Shown here piece by piece: positions 48,920 to 61,456 of a stretch of DNA of 64,000 nt. The DNA lies in contig CM042010.1 of NCBI GenBank assembly GCA_023525715.1, forward strand, positions 87,101,384-87,165,383. Reading direction: 5' to 3'. The DNA comes from Cichorium intybus. Taxonomy: Eukaryota; Streptophyta; Magnoliopsida; Asterales; Asteraceae. A model generated the notes under the pieces. It made no database searches. It saw only the letters and a program-made list of their open reading frames with translations, and was not told where the DNA came from. A program made the translations under genes and the position numbers. Each line of letters starts with the position of its first letter. Position 1 is the stretch's first letter.

Positions 48920-50587
48920 ACCTGGACTCTTATAATTCACTTCCATTATGACCCTAATTGAGTAGTTTGATCCCCTAACCTCTAGTATATGTTTAATATA
49001 GTGTGAAAACATAAAAATGAGTATAGTAGGACATGGGTTAAGTGGTCTTTACATGTTGTTAAGACCTGAATTTTTTAATAAAATGTAAATGAAGTCCTTA
49101 GGTAATTAAGGAGTAAAGTTATGGAATGGAAGGGACAATGGAATGGAGTAACCCTATTTAGACGTCTCTAACTAGCCAAGGTGAGTACATGTAGCTTTTA
49201 CCCACTTTGAGATACATGGAAAATATTATGAAATATTTATTTATGTTTTCTACATGAAGAGATGAATATGTGTTAATACTTATGTTATGTTGATAAGTAT
49301 TATGTAGGATAATGATATTGGTGTTCTAATGAGAATACCATATTATGAATAATATATGATTGATAAGTGAGATATAAGTAACGATATAAGAATTAGGATT
49401 TGGCTTATAGCCTTAAAATACATAGAAGTAATGATGATATGGTAGGAAGAGTATATGTAAATGAGCCAAAAATGTTATGAAAGATAATAAGTTAGATGGG
49501 GATATAACTCTCCATGAATAATGAATAATATAGTAATGTATATGTGTTGGCACATATTCTTAAAAAAGAATATAAAGTGATATAAATGATGAAATAAAAC
49601 ATTAGGGACATAACTCCCCACAAATAATGAGTAATGTGGTAAAGTATATGTGTTGTCATATAGCCTTGAAAGTAGTATGAATGATATAGATGAAGCATAA
49701 AACACTGGGGACATAACTCCAATCAAGAAATGAGATGCGATGAATTGTTGTAATCGGGGACTTAACTCCTCGTAGTAATAGTATAGTGAAATAAAGTGAT
49801 TATCTTGGTTATGCATATACATGTTAAGTAAGTAGTATATAATGAAAGATATGAAAGTAATGTACGCATGCAAAGAATAAATGAGAGTTTGGTGAAATGT
49901 ATTGACATGGAATACATTAGTTATGAGATTAATGTAATAAAGGTGAATTGTGTAAATAGCAAGTATGAACTATTTTATGTAATTGAAATGTTATGAGTTA
50001 TGAAAGTTGAGTCTGTTAGCTAAAGAAGAAAGTAAAAGTAATATAGTCTGAACCAGGATCTTACCCGCAGGAAGGGGGATCAATCAGAATCTTACCCGCT
50101 TGAAGGGAATTAACTAGGACTTTACCCGTTTGAAGGGGGTTCAGAAGACACTACTGTGATGTTATTTCCCTTCGCGAAGCAGTGGTCTTTAGCACGCCCT
50201 TATGGTTGGATTTGTTCTATATCATGAAGGGAGATGAAATTAGCACGCCCTTATGGATAAATATGTTATATTCCATGAAGTGAGAGGAAACTGAGCACAC
50301 CCTCACGGATGGATTAATTCCGTTCCGAGGAGGGAAAAGAATACAGAGTTGCTTGTAAATAAACATGAATAGAATGAAATTATGATTCATAATTGGTTAA
50401 GTTATTTATATATATGTGATGATATTTAGTTATACGAGTTGTGTTGTAAGTACGGGGGTACACGTAATGGCATAAGAATCCTTAAAGGAATAAATATATT
50501 GATACTTAGTATATGCATATATATTAAAGATATATGCATGTTTGAAGAAGTCATCTACATGACTAAATAAATCATGTATGATTTATC

Positions 50588-50589
<2 letters not shown>

Positions 50590-50670
<81 letters not shown>
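50590..50670. repeat. (AT)n microsatellite
   Basis: About 40 AT units inside the 3.8 kb solo LTR. Confidence 0.95.
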
Positions 50671-50673
<3 letters not shown>

Positions 50674-53061
50674 GAGGGTATGAGCGTTAGTAATTAAAGA
50701 GTCATTATAAAGACTCAATAGGTAGGGGTTGTTTGTGTAGCATATGTGGTAACGGTTGTGTATTCAACGAGTAAGTAATGAGTTAATAATCTATGAGTTT
50801 TGTGACAACTAGAGTATGATGTATAATATATATGTTCTAAGTAAAATAGATTATTAGTAAAAGTAATGTTGTGGAGTTATATTCCACAAAGCGGTAAGTA
50901 AAGGAGGGAGCAATTGAGAATAAGTAAAGGTGAATGTATTAATGAGATTTCATAAGTAAACAATATTCAAATGAGCATTTGTATAAATATAATACAAATC
51001 CAAATTCATGTAACTCACAAGACTTTATAGTCTTACGTATGTGTATTTTATGTTGTGTATTCCTGGTATACAAAGATTAAAGAAGATGAAGTAAAATGAT
51101 GTGATTATGGAATTGAATGTAATTGTATTCAATCATTATATTATGTGTAAGTCTTTATTCACTGCTATGGTTGTGTTGGTATTCAGTTTGTGATTACCCG
51201 GATTTTTATTTCATGTGATAAAAAAAATCAGGGGTGTCACACTTGTGAAGGGTTTGTAGATTTTGACAAAGGGAAGAGGAGAGGGAGAAGGGACGATGGC
51301 GGCTTACTTAGGGTATTGGGATGCCCTAGGGTTTGACCCCAAGGCCTCTATTTATACTAGAAGGCTCATAGGGTTCCAAACTAAGGAGCTTTCTCGCGGC
51401 CATACTCCCTTAACTTGTTTCTATTAATTATGCATTTAATTAATTACAATACAGTCTCTTAATTAATTTCTTAGGTTAATTCCAAATTAATTTTTCAATT
51501 AATTTTTGATCCAACTTCTAATTAATTTATTTCTCAATAAATTAATAAATTGATCATTCCTCTATAATTTTTGCTACTGTTTGTTTTTACTGGGTCGTGA
51601 GGGCAACCCAAAAGGACATTGCTATTATTAGAAATATCACCACAATTGATGACCTTGGATACCCTTTCCAACATTTTTAACTTGAAAATTACCAAAAGGA
51701 GGTCACAAGGGTCGTGTAAAAAGAGGCAGAAACTCATCCGAAACTCATCAAGACTCACACGCGTCGTGTAGAAATGCATTGGGGGGAGACAGTGGGTTCA
51801 AACGGGCCGTGTAAAACAAAACGAGTCGTGCAGCCTCAGTTAGCGTCTCCAACTGAGGGCTTAGCGACGCTAAGTGCACATACTCACTTTTTAAAGGTCG
51901 GTCTTTATTCATTTTGGGGGAAAGAACTCTCGAACCAAAAAGCTCTCAAACCCTTGAAAACCCCCCTAAAACCTCCAAAAGTTGAATTGGAAGCTTAAAA
52001 CTCGAGGATTTGAAGTAGGAATCAATATCTTGCACCTTGAAGGTAAGATTCCATGTTCTAGCTCAAATTGAATGGTTGATTTGCTTGGAAAGGGGTTAAT
52101 TCCAGGTGGTGATGGTAAACCACCTGCAGTTAACAAATATTGAGGAAGTAGCACTTGAATTATGAGTATGGAAGGGTTCTAATCCCAAACCCAAACCATG
52201 GTGATCAAGTTCCAAATTATGGTTGTGTAAATACAAGGTATTTACCTATATATGGTATGTGTGGTGGTGGTGTAGGTGTTGGAAAGTGTTGAGGAACACT
52301 TTGTACCTATCAGTTGTATTAGCTAGATTATACAGGACTACAAAACCAAGTGAGTAATTTGTACTATATATCGTGTGATATTTGTTGATTGAGTCCTTAT
52401 GACTTGGAGTGATTACACACGAGCCTTTATGGCTTAGAGATTGGATTTAACTACCCGATACATATTGTAGGAACCTTTGTGGTTCATATTGGCCTTAGAG
52501 GCTGAGGGATTGGGTTAATTACCTAATCCATATTGTAGGAACCTATATGGTTCATATCGGCCTTTGTGGCTAGGAGGTTGGGCTTAATTGCCAACATATG
52601 TAGTTGGAGCCTTTGTGGTTCACATAATGTAGGGGTGCGGTGAGACTTTATGTCTCGAGACCGTGGGGGTTGAGGTGGAAAGGGATTGAAGGGTAGAGAT
52701 GGTGAAGAAATGTAGAGTTGTGTTGTATTGAGATTAATTATTATAATTTTCTCTATATATTTGTTAATTGATGTTTTAAGTACTCATTAAGCTTTGTAGC
52801 TCATAGTGTGGGTGATGACCTTGCAGGTGAGCGTGACCTTGGTAAGGGTAAGGAGATAACCCATGGATATGAGGCTTAGGGCATGTAGAAGTGGACAGTA
52901 GCAGTCCGACTTGGAGGGAATTTTATTATGTTTTGTACTCCCTTGATACACTTGTAAACTATTTTATGTAACTTATACACCAACTTATGCTTTGTGTGAT
53001 AAACTATGTTTTCAAATGTGAATTTTTTGGGTGTATTTGTTTCTATGAGTCGGGTGTTACA

Positions 53062-55840
53062 GAAACAAGGACGAAAGCACTTTCCGGAGGAGGACGACGA
53101 CTTTGACTTTGAAACCGTCACTGCTTTAATCAAGTCAAAACCTATCAAATTGGGGCAAAACACAATAGTTTTTTGATTGATTGAAGTTGTGTTATTGATT
53201 TATTGAAGTTATATTAGGGATTAATTGAAGTAGTTTTTGATCAAAAAGTGTTATTGAGAGATTTAAGAGAGGTGTATAGGAGGAGAATTATGACCCCAAA
53301 GGGGATGACATTGGGGTTGTTCTCTTGGGTCCAAGCATTTACAAGTTATTTGATGGAGGGGTTGAAACGTCACAGTCGTTGATGCGGTCAAAAATAGAGA
53401 ATAAAACCTCATTATCCAATAGTTAGGGTAAGTAAGGGTCCAACCAAGGAGGCCGTGTTGACACTTTGTGTCGATAAAAACCTGACTACTACATTGTCAC
53501 TCTATAGCAGGACAATTACTTCACACGCAAAAACAAACCAAACTCAAATATCAATTACAAAGTAAAGTAAAGATTAAAAACTATGTGCTCATTCAACTAT
53601 GGATCGAAGCAATGTAAAACCAAAAATACTTCTTTAATAAATTCTCAGAAACCGTATCAAATCATTCTGACAACTATTGGATATTAAACTAAAACCAAAG
53701 AACTTACAAAATGATTACTTCTGAAGCCTAAACTTAACGTCCAGTAATCAAAGAAATTTCTGAATGCGGAATACCTCGATATCGAGTTGATATAAAACTA
53801 ACAAACCAAATTTCTAACCAAAACTACTAAATGGAACCGAAAAGAACGGGAAAAACAAGCCTTCCTATCCCATAATGATGCTCGAAAGTCGTGCTAGGAT
53901 CCGGTATTTTTAGTTGAGAATTTTTTAGATAGCGTTGCTATCTATGGAAGATAGCAGCGCTAACTCCTGATCCTTCCCCGTTCTTCGCGTTTTGAAATTT
54001 AAATTGAAAGTTGGATTGACTTTATTCGTAGATAACGACGATATATTTTAGGAGATAGAGATGCTAACTTCTCCTGATCTTATCTTTTCGTCGTTTCCTC
54101 TTATCTTGTATCAATTTTCATTCTAAACTCTGCACTTTAACACAAATTCCACACAAAACAATTTCCAACAAAAGTTAGCGTATCTAGTCCTGTTATAATG
54201 ATAAAATAAGTAAAACATAATAAAATAACGCGTAAAGAAACTAATATTAAAGCACGTTATCAGGGGTTTGAAAAAAAAAGAATTTTGATGTCTTTTAAGT
54301 CCATAGAGGTTAGGAGTGCTCCATCCAAGTCTATTTCACGAAGATGACACATACACATTTTTAGGTTTGCAGTATTCTAAAAAACAATCTGTCTACAAAA
54401 AAAAGGTATGTCCTCACAAATAAAAGTGGCAAAAAAGAGATTTTAGAAAAAAAATAAACAACACCTTAGTATGTGCAAACAATTTGATAATGTAGCCAAG
54501 AAAAAAAATAGTTAGTAATCATTAACATTAAGGGCCTATTTGATATCAATACTTCTTAACCATTCAACATAAATGATGTTCGGCCTATGACCAATTCAAC
54601 AAATGGTAACCCTATAAATTGTTCAACAAGTGACCTTTTTCCACTTTTCCTCCATAACCTACATTTCTTTTTTTTCTTTCTTTATTCTTCCTATTGACAC
54701 TTCCTCCAAACCATGTCACTGACACCAAAAAGCCTCTAGTGCCACCCTATCTCTTTCCCACAACCACCACCGCTGGATTCCTCCTTCCCTATTGCGCCTG
54801 ACGCCATTGTCTTCTTCCCCCAACAGTGAGACTCAAACAAGGGACACAACAAACAAAATATTGGTGGATATGTATCCATGACATGTACACTATTATATAT
54901 TCTTTTGTTTTAGTCATTAGAAAGCAAACATGTAAAATACTAGATTTGGACAATTTAGGAGTTTTAGACAATTTAGTGCTCTTAAAGTTCACACGTTCCT
55001 TTAAAATACAGAGTCAAATACATTTATACTTCATCGTTAGATATTTAGGATATGGTTTTCATTATGGTGCTAGAACGTGGACCGAGCCTAATGTTTGATG
55101 GGGTTGATGATTCAAGTAAAAAAGAGCATGCTTTGTTTTTGTCAGAGTTAATAGAGTGAATTTACATGCTAAATTCGAGGACATATCATATGCACTGACG
55201 ATATTTGATGATATACTTGTGACAACAAAACATCTAAAAGAGGCTTATGATGTTGGTTCAAAAAGAAGATACGAGAAAAGAGTTGGAACTGCATATGACC
55301 AATAAGCCTTACTTAAAATTTGATTAATTAGTTGTATGTATGTTGGTTATTATGTGTTTATTGGATGTTTTATGTTTAGATTCATAACAAATTTCCAAAG
55401 CGTATGGAACAATATTACAAAATTGGAATTAATATATCTTTTTGTAGTTTTATAATAAAGTTGATGGGTTATATGCTATCGTTTAGATTATGTTATTTGA
55501 TGCCCCTTTGATTCAGGTAACCACCTATGTAACACACTAACACTTGAATATGGGTTTGATTTCACATAACATGTTTCCAACGTTCACAAGGTTAAAATAG
55601 CAATTATTCTTACTTAGCACATTCACACAACTTTATTAAACAACATATTTTCATTAAATCATACAAAGGTTATGAAAGAGCTTTAGCCCACTTGCAATGT
55701 CCAATAGCCAAATACTTCCGACATTCACTCATTCATGGACCTTTTTTCGAGTTGATGTAAACACAAGGGGCTGAAATGAACTAAACGTAAAACCTTAAAA
55801 CCCTACTTCACAAACACGGCCATCAAATGCCAGTTTGATT
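53062..55840. other. Intergenic region, retroelement scraps and possible gene remnants
   Basis: No supported gene. The minus strand at 53160-53062 is open (LIKAVTVSKSKSSSSSGKCF) but lacks an ATG. 53930-54090 has two similar blocks (GATAGCAGCGCTAACTCCTGATC-like), as in some LTR leaders. GGGCCTATTTGATATCAA near 54532 resembles one end of a hAT-type DNA transposon, but no partner end was found. The plus strand at about 55165-55305 reads HAKFEDISYALTIFDDI, vaguely like a pentatricopeptide repeat, and ends at a stop. It is too short to call. The last 200 bases are the GAR1 promoter. Confidence 0.45.
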
Positions 55841-55841
55841 A

Positions 55842-55857
55842 AAACCCTAAACCCTAC
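55842..55857 (+). promoter_or_regulatory. Telo-box of the GAR1 promoter
   Basis: AAACCCTAAACCCTAC lies about 55 bases before the ATG. A second AAAACCCTAC is at about 55796-55806, and a reverse TGGGCT (site II type) is at 55685-55690. Telo-boxes with site II motifs are a known promoter signature of plant ribosomal-protein and snoRNP genes, tying expression to cell growth. Confidence 0.7.
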
Positions 55858-55910
55858 TTCTCTCTGTATTTTTCCATCCACTGTAACTCGTTGTAACTCG
55901 TTTGTCAATC

Positions 55911-57059
55911 ATGCGACCTCCAAGAGGCGGCGGATTTGGTGGTCGTAGTCGTGGTGGCGGTGGTTTTAGGGGAGGAAGGGATGGAGGAGGTCGCTTCGGT
56001 GGTGGCCGCGGAGGACGAGGCGGCGGCGGTCGCTTTGGTGGTGACCGGTACAATGATGGCCCTCCTGAAGAAGTTGTAGGTACGTTAGCATCATTCTCCC
56101 ACACACGAAGAAGAATACACACACATACTTATTAAAAAAAAAACATTACATTAGGAAGACCTCTGGTTTCTGGAAATAAGTAAGCCGAGATATTGCTTTC
56201 AATCGGCTCATTCGTTTCTAAAACAATCAAAATCTATTCAATTGGCATTAAGGTTTCGAGAAATTTAAGCTCACTTATCATTAATATTTGATAAATTTAT
56301 TAGTTCTTAGTCACTCTGTTGAAGTTCTTGTTGTTTAGACTCTCAATTTGTTAAATGTTTTCAACCTGTACGCTACTTCTTATGTGCAGAGGTTTCAGCG
56401 TTTGTTCATGCTTGCGAGGGAGATGCAGTTACGAAGCTAACCAATGAGAAAATACCTTACTTTAATGCCCCAATATACCTACAAAACAAAACACAGATCG
56501 GCAAAGTTGATGAAATCTTCGGTCCCATCAATGAATCTGTGAGTCATTCCGCAATTTCTCTACTCAAATATACAAATTTTCATGTTTTTATGGAAATTAG
56601 TGCTGTAGTTTTGATAGTGATTGATTTAGGGTTTTCTCTTGTTTGGTATACTTGTAGTTCTTCTCTGTTAAAATGATGGAAGGTATTGTCGCAACTTCAT
56701 ATGCAGCTGGTGATAAGTTCTATATTGACCCAATGAAATTGTTGCCACTAGCCAGATTTCTTCCACAGCCAAAGTAAGTATTTTCCTAATTTTTAATGAC
56801 ATTCTCAAAAAATTTCATGATTTTTTTATTAAATTACAGTTTTATTTTCTAAAAGATTAACTAAAAAAATACATTCTCTTGATGTTGCAGGGGAGCAACT
56901 GGCGGAAGAGGGGGTGGACGAGGGGGTGGAAGAGGTGGAGGACGTGGTGGTTCTTTCCGGGGGAGAGGTGCTCCGAGGGGCGGCGGTTTCCGTGGTGGTG
57001 GTGGTGGCTTCCGCGGTGGTCGTGGTGGCGGTTTCAGTAGAGGTAGAGGAAGATTCTAG
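55911..57059 (+). CDS. GAR1: GAR1, H/ACA ribonucleoprotein subunit 1
   Basis: Four exons: 55911-56079, 56390-56538, 56658-56773 and 56891-57059. All introns are GT-AG and the phases agree, giving 200 residues, the usual plant length. Residues 1 to about 50 are a glycine-arginine-rich tail (MRPPRGGGFGG). The central Gar1/Naf1 fold spans about 56-145 (VSAFVHACEG, NAPIYLQNKTQIGKVDEIFG, FFSVKMMEG, LLPLARFLPQPK). A second GGR/RGG tail runs to the end (SRGRGRF). With dyskerin (NAP57/CBF5), NOP10 and NHP2, Gar1 forms the nucleolar H/ACA particle that converts uridine to pseudouridine in rRNA and snRNA. The start is the ATG at 55911, where homologues begin MRPPRGGG. The frame is open 9 bases further upstream but has no ATG there. 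It looks intact and functional. Confidence 0.97.
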
Positions 57060-57620
57060 AATATATGTTTGTTTGGTTTTGAGTATTCTAATTAAAAGCA
57101 TTATGTTGTACTTCTCAAACGACTTTTGAATGTTGTGGAACTTTGGCAGCTATTGTTTTTCTATTTTTATTCCCGAGTTTCTCTTTTTAAGTAGCTGACC
57201 AAATTCGCAAACACAATTGTACCTCGTAAAACACAAATGTGATACTGATTAGCATTGCTTCACTTCGTGACCAGTTATAACTGTGACATTTCAGTTTTTA
57301 TATTGGTGCCTCTAACATTTGGGAGGCATTAAAGCCATGTACATTTCAGTTTTTATATTGGTGCCTTTAACATATGGGAGGCATTAAAGCCATGTAGGCG
57401 TCACGGAGGAAAAACGTTTTTGTTGTTGAGTGGTGTTTTGATTAAGGCATAGTTGGCAACATTTAGTTTTTTTTTTTAAATTTTAAAGTTCATATTTTAA
57501 TTTAAACAAAACCATAATATTTCATTAATTAAATAAAGATAGAAAATTACATAAACCTAAGTAATTTAAAATTTCATAGTTTTAAGAAAATAAAAAACAT
57601 TGCAACTTGAAATATAAAAA
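57060..57620. other. GAR1 3' region and spacer
   Basis: It probably holds the GAR1 3' UTR and poly(A) site (T-rich sequence to about 57180). Then come the 55-bp tandem duplication and AT-rich spacer before the minus-strand pseudogene. No other gene is seen. Confidence 0.55.
57286..57395. repeat. Tandem duplication, 55 bp x 2
   Basis: The units 57286-57340 and 57341-57395 both start ACATTTCAGTTTTTATATTG and end GGAGGCATTAAAGCCATGT. They differ at two positions. Confidence 0.92.
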
Positions 57621-58139
57621 CTACAAATTATATTTGGCTCGGATTTGCGCTTTGATCGCCATCGCCGCTTCGTAATTCTCTCCGGTAAGGTGACTCTTGT
57701 CTTGCATTAACAATTGTATTTCCGCAAGTCGGGTATTTTTCATCGTATGTTTATCCAACGTTGTGTGCAAACTCGCAAACTCCTTGCGTGTTTCTTGAAA
57801 TTGTTCCGTTCGTGTAATAGCGGTGGAATTTGATGAACTCGCTTTCGCATTTCGTTTTGCCCGGTGTCTACCCATCAGACGAGGAGGTGGTTGAACTTTT
57901 TGTACATCTTCATCGTCATTGTCATTTTCGTTAAGATCGACTCCGAACACGACCATTCGACGAAACTTGATATGACCCCGACTCGAATGTTTTGCTCTTT
58001 TTGGACCCCGAACACGCAAGTTCCCTCTTCCAAACTTGTTCCCATCTTTTGCTTAGTCGAACAATATTCCAAGCGTGTACTTATGTAAACGATATTGCGT
58101 TGTCGTTTTGGTATATGTAGTGCGTTTTTCTCCAAAATG

Positions 58140-58211
<72 letters not shown>

Positions 58212-58436
58212 CTTGGCCATTGGTTTACCAAGTTCGTATAAATATCGTTGAAGCTCATAATGCACTTGTTCATGTTATTCCACTTCGTGTTGCATTGATC
58301 TTTGGATTCTCGGATACATCGATCTACGCCTGTGCTAACTCAGTTTCCTCTTGAACATTCCATTTGGTATTTGGGGCCCGTCCTCTTCTTTGTGGAGGCT
58401 CCGATTCAGGTTCAGATGACGAGTCGGAATCGGAAC
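57621..58436 (-). pseudogene. C-terminal part of a SANT/trihelix-like gene (broken)
   Basis: Reading from 58436 leftward the minus strand gives SDSDSSSEPESEPPQRRGR and then NTKWNVQEETELAQA, followed by a stop where such proteins have a Trp. FNDIYTNLVNQWPSG follows, then a (GA)n tract. From 58019 it continues as RGPKRAKHSS, DLNENDNDDED, RLMGRHRAKR and a helical tail, EYEAAMAIKAQIRAKYNL-like, to a TAG at 57621. This order (Q-rich N-terminus, Myb/SANT-like WxxxEExxLAxAW, RPMGRxxAK, charged coiled C-terminus) is that of plant trihelix-like or NAM-associated proteins, also found as ORF1 of PIF/Harbinger transposons. The stop, frameshifts and GA expansion make it non-functional. The N-terminal part lies at 61191-61456, across a solo LTR. 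Confidence 0.72.
58142..58209. repeat. (CT)n microsatellite
   Basis: About 34 CT units inside the pseudogene. On the minus strand it adds an Arg-Glu run to the reading frame. Confidence 0.95.
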
Positions 58437-61190
58437 TGTCACACCCCCAAACCGTAATGGCGGAAACGTTCGAGGGTGGATGACTTCATGAACAATATCA
58501 TAACAAAGTTGAATAATAGTGATTCCAAGCAAAACAACCATCATTAAATAATTGCAAATGTTACATCGTTTAAAAGTTGCATGTTTCAGATACAATTACA
58601 AATGATATCAAAATAAGCAAAAACGACGTCGTAACGTCTCTTCGAATAGCGCTGGAGGTTTACATTATCAATTTCCTGAGAATACAAGTAATTTGAAAGA
58701 GTGTCAACAATTAAGTTGGTGAGTTCATAAGATTTTGCGTAAGAAATGTCCTTTGTTTATAAACGTTAGTGTTGAAAACCAAGAAAATCCAGTATTTCCT
58801 CATAAAAATGTCTAAGTCTTTAAATCCCAAAGACTAAAATGTAATATGTAAACTGTAGTGTAAATTCCTTAGAAATGTATGTTTCCACGTAAACAATTTA
58901 TAAAAATATTAAGTTGATTATTTTTCCCATGTGAGATACCCTATAACCATACTGTGACTAGTTGGCCTGTTGCGACGTTCTTCAGGCGTCGGAATGTGAG
59001 ACATTTGGACACTTCAGACCTGCCGGTCTAGCTGTAGCTAACAGCTCAGGTGCGGGGTTGTCAAGCCCGTATAGATCTATACTCAAATATCGCGCTCTCT
59101 TACCGCGACTCTGGTTATAAAATTCAGGACTTATAGTAGGTACTTATAGAAGTACTGTGAAGATTCATATCACAAAATGTATGTATTCCAATCAACTTGT
59201 TTACGTAGGATTTGTATATAAAGTCTATTGTAATCATCCATTATCATTTTCCCATGATAATATAGTAATGTTTAATAATTATATAATTTTATATAATTAT
59301 TTTTGTCATAATAACCTTATGTTCATAAACTATTCCAATAATAGTGTATTTTTAGTGTTCCGTCGTAATAATCATATTTTTACGAATAATAACGAAATAA
59401 CTTATTCAAATGATTATAAATATCATCTTTTAAGATATTTCTCACAAAAATGGTGTAATAACTTGGTTATAACCATTTTTGCTAGAAAGTGATATTTTCC
59501 GGTTATAAAAACGTAGTTTTTATTAATTTTCGTTTTTATGACGTTTATGTCAAAAATCTAGTGTTTTACACACTTTATTTATAGTCTTGTATTTTTTTAC
59601 ACAAACATAATATGTCATAATATTTATAATACATTGATCTAACCATTTCTCATGTCAAGATCATTTGTACACAACTTCTAGTTTTCATATTTATAACATT
59701 TTTATCCAAGATCTAGCATTTTTACACATTTTTTTTATAGTTTGGAAACTTTTACACAAACATAATATATCACTATGTTTATCATACATAGAACTAACCA
59801 TTTTTCATATCAAAAGCATTTTTACACAACAACTAGTTTTATGAACTTGTGTAAATCATCATTTATAGCATTTAAACATATGTAAACTTGGATAAAACAA
59901 CATTTATAGTATATAAACTTGTATTCTCTCCCAAAAAGTTTAGAAGAGATGAAAATGAGGGGTATGAACTCACCCTTGAAGCGTGCTTTTCGTAAAACTA
60001 CGGTTGATCTTGCGGGAAATACGTTAAGAAGCAAAATCTAGGCTTCATAGCTCGAAGGGCCATTGGACAAAACTAATACCCAATGGTTTTACCTAAATGT
60101 TAGTGTGTGTAAATGGAGTAAAACTTGTGTAATATCTTTTAAAATCTCAAGAGAAGTTAGCTTACCAAGTTTGAAATGTTTTGCACTAAAAATGGTGGAT
60201 GGTGGTGGTGTATGGTGGTGGCCGGCGGTGTTTGTGGTGGAGGAAGGAGAGAGGGTGGTGGGAGATAGAGATGGAGCCGAGAGTTAGAGAGAGTGAGGGA
60301 GAGATGGGTTGGTTTGTGATTTGTCAAATGAAATGGTGATCATCTTTTGGAGATTTTAGTTTGATTTCTTTACAATATTTTTATTTATAGCCTTTTAAGG
60401 CCTAAGATATAAAAATAAAACAAAGTTTATGGTGTGATGGGTTTGTCTCCCATGGGGGCTGCCGAATTGGGGAGGGGGGTGGGGTGGGATGAGTTAGATT
60501 TTATAAGAATAGCATCCTACTTATATAAAATGTGTGATTTTTATAAAATCGTAAGTCGTTTTAGTGAAATTTTATGAGTTTTTGACGAAACGAAGTTCTA
60601 AATAATTATTTTGTATAAAAACATTGTCAAACCTTTATTTTGATAGAATTATAACTCGTTGGATGTTGAAATACGCGTTTAAGCACAGTATTCTTCCGAT
60701 TTCGCGATTTTTGGCATTTTACCGGAAATTGAATTTGGCTTTGAAATTTAATACTAGATATTATTACGTTCCATATTATATGAATTGTTATTTCATATTC
60801 GATGTTTAAGGCACCACATTTTGTATTTTGCATCCAAACCCTGTGTACATCTATTCGTTCACAACGATTTAATTGTCGTAACTTTCACATACGAACTCCG
60901 TTTTCGACGTTCTATATATCCACAGGTTCGTATTTACGAGTAGATCGTTTTATGAATATTATTATTATCAAAATAATAATTGTACGATTATCGAATTTTT
61001 ATGCTACAGTAATTTACTGTCCGTATTTTTGACGTTTACCCGATAATTGTTTTGAATTAGCATACTTAGTATTATAATATTTAATAATTCATCGCAAAAG
61101 TTATGGAAAATAACTTTTTAACACATGGATTAACGTACGCTTCGTTCGACTACAATTGATTTTTGTTGACCAAAATTTACAATTGACACA
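58437..61190 (-). mobile_element. Gypsy-type solo LTR (2.75 kb) inside the pseudogene
   Basis: In minus sense it starts TGTGTCAATTG (61190) and ends GGTTTGGGGGTGTGACA (58437). Flanks are GGAAC (58432-58436) and TGAAC (61191-61195). Removing it rejoins the host frame as ..QPPPQVGS/DSDSSS.., which confirms the boundaries. 60160-60300 is GGTGGTGG- and GAGAGAG-rich. The 111-codon ORF at 59157 is an AT-rich chance frame. Confidence 0.85.
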
Positions 61191-61456
61191 TGAACCCACT
61201 TGCGGTGGTGGTTGCTCGGTTTGGGTAGCTCGGGGAGGCTTTGCATTTGTTGGAATTGGAAGTTTGATGATGATTGTTGTTGAAATGGGTTGGAACTTTG
61301 TAGGAAAAGTTGTTGTGGCATCATCCCAAATTGTGAATAAAATAGTACACCACCCAACATCGGATTAGGCGAAAAAATCAGGGCTTCGAACTGTGACCGG
61401 TAAGGTGGTGGGGAAGATGGATCGTACCCGAAAATGTTTTGGTTTTTTTGAGGGTT
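61191..61456 (-). pseudogene. N-terminal part of the SANT/trihelix-like gene
   Basis: The minus strand from 61450 reads FGYDPSSPPPYRSQFEAL, FSPNPMLGG, SQFGMMPQQLF, NPFQQQSSSNFQFQQMQ, then (after a one-base shift near 61235) RATQTEQPPPQVGS up to the solo LTR. Such a Pro/Gln-rich start is usual before the SANT-like domain of these proteins. The true start lies beyond 61457, where another LTR element begins, so two insertions have cut this gene. Confidence 0.7.

Larger units (their letters stand above)
46833..51241 (+). mobile_element. Gypsy-type solo LTR (about 3.8 kb)
   Basis: The LTR runs TGTAACGACC...GGGGTGTCACA, flanked by CTTGG and CTTGT (four of five bases). The general layout (AGGTGAGTACATG, tandem arrays, CGCGAAG block) follows E4's LTR distantly. 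50050-50145 has three CTTACCCG...GAAGGG units. No primer site or coding interior is present. The short ORFs in it are not genes. Confidence 0.75.
46548..51673 (-). mobile_element. Copia-type solo LTR (about 0.7 kb), interrupted
   Basis: The ends are TGTTGGGATT at 46548 and TTTCCAACA at 51673. The minus strand near 51600 reads CCTTTTGGGTTGCCCTCA, as in the E1 family LTR start. Without the inner insert it is about 712 bp. Flanks GTTTT and TTTTT match at four of five bases. No interior is present. Confidence 0.72.
46448..53061 (+). mobile_element. Gypsy-type solo LTR, interrupted (outer layer)
   Basis: The right part (51674-53061) is clear: it ends GAGTCGGGTGTTACA, includes a CTCATTAAGCTTTGTAGCTCA motif near the 3' end (about 52782-52802), and has no primer site after it. 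The left part lies before 46548 and its first base cannot be fixed. No matching duplication of GAAAC was found. The two parts are joined through the Copia solo LTR at 46548-51673. 51700-51850 has CGTGTR and TTAGCG words of the kind seen in other LTRs here. Confidence 0.6.

Noticed and set aside
53062..53163. Ser-rich minus-strand frame next to the Gypsy-type solo LTR
   Set aside because: No ATG, no family resemblance, and part of the longer ORF is LTR sequence.
54532..54560. GGGCCTATTTGATATCAA as a DNA-transposon end
   Set aside because: No matching inverted end or target duplication was found in the next kilobases.
55165..55305. Possible pentatricopeptide-repeat fragment
   Set aside because: Only about 17 residues resemble the repeat, upstream frames are broken, and the rest does not fit.
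56829..57129. Minus- and other-frame ORFs rich in Thr/Ser or Val over the GAR1 last exon
   Set aside because: They are shadows of the repetitive GGT/CGT codons of the glycine-arginine tail.
59157..59492. 111-codon plus-strand ORF
   Set aside because: AT-rich chance frame inside a solo LTR, antisense to it, with Asn/Tyr-rich composition and no motif.
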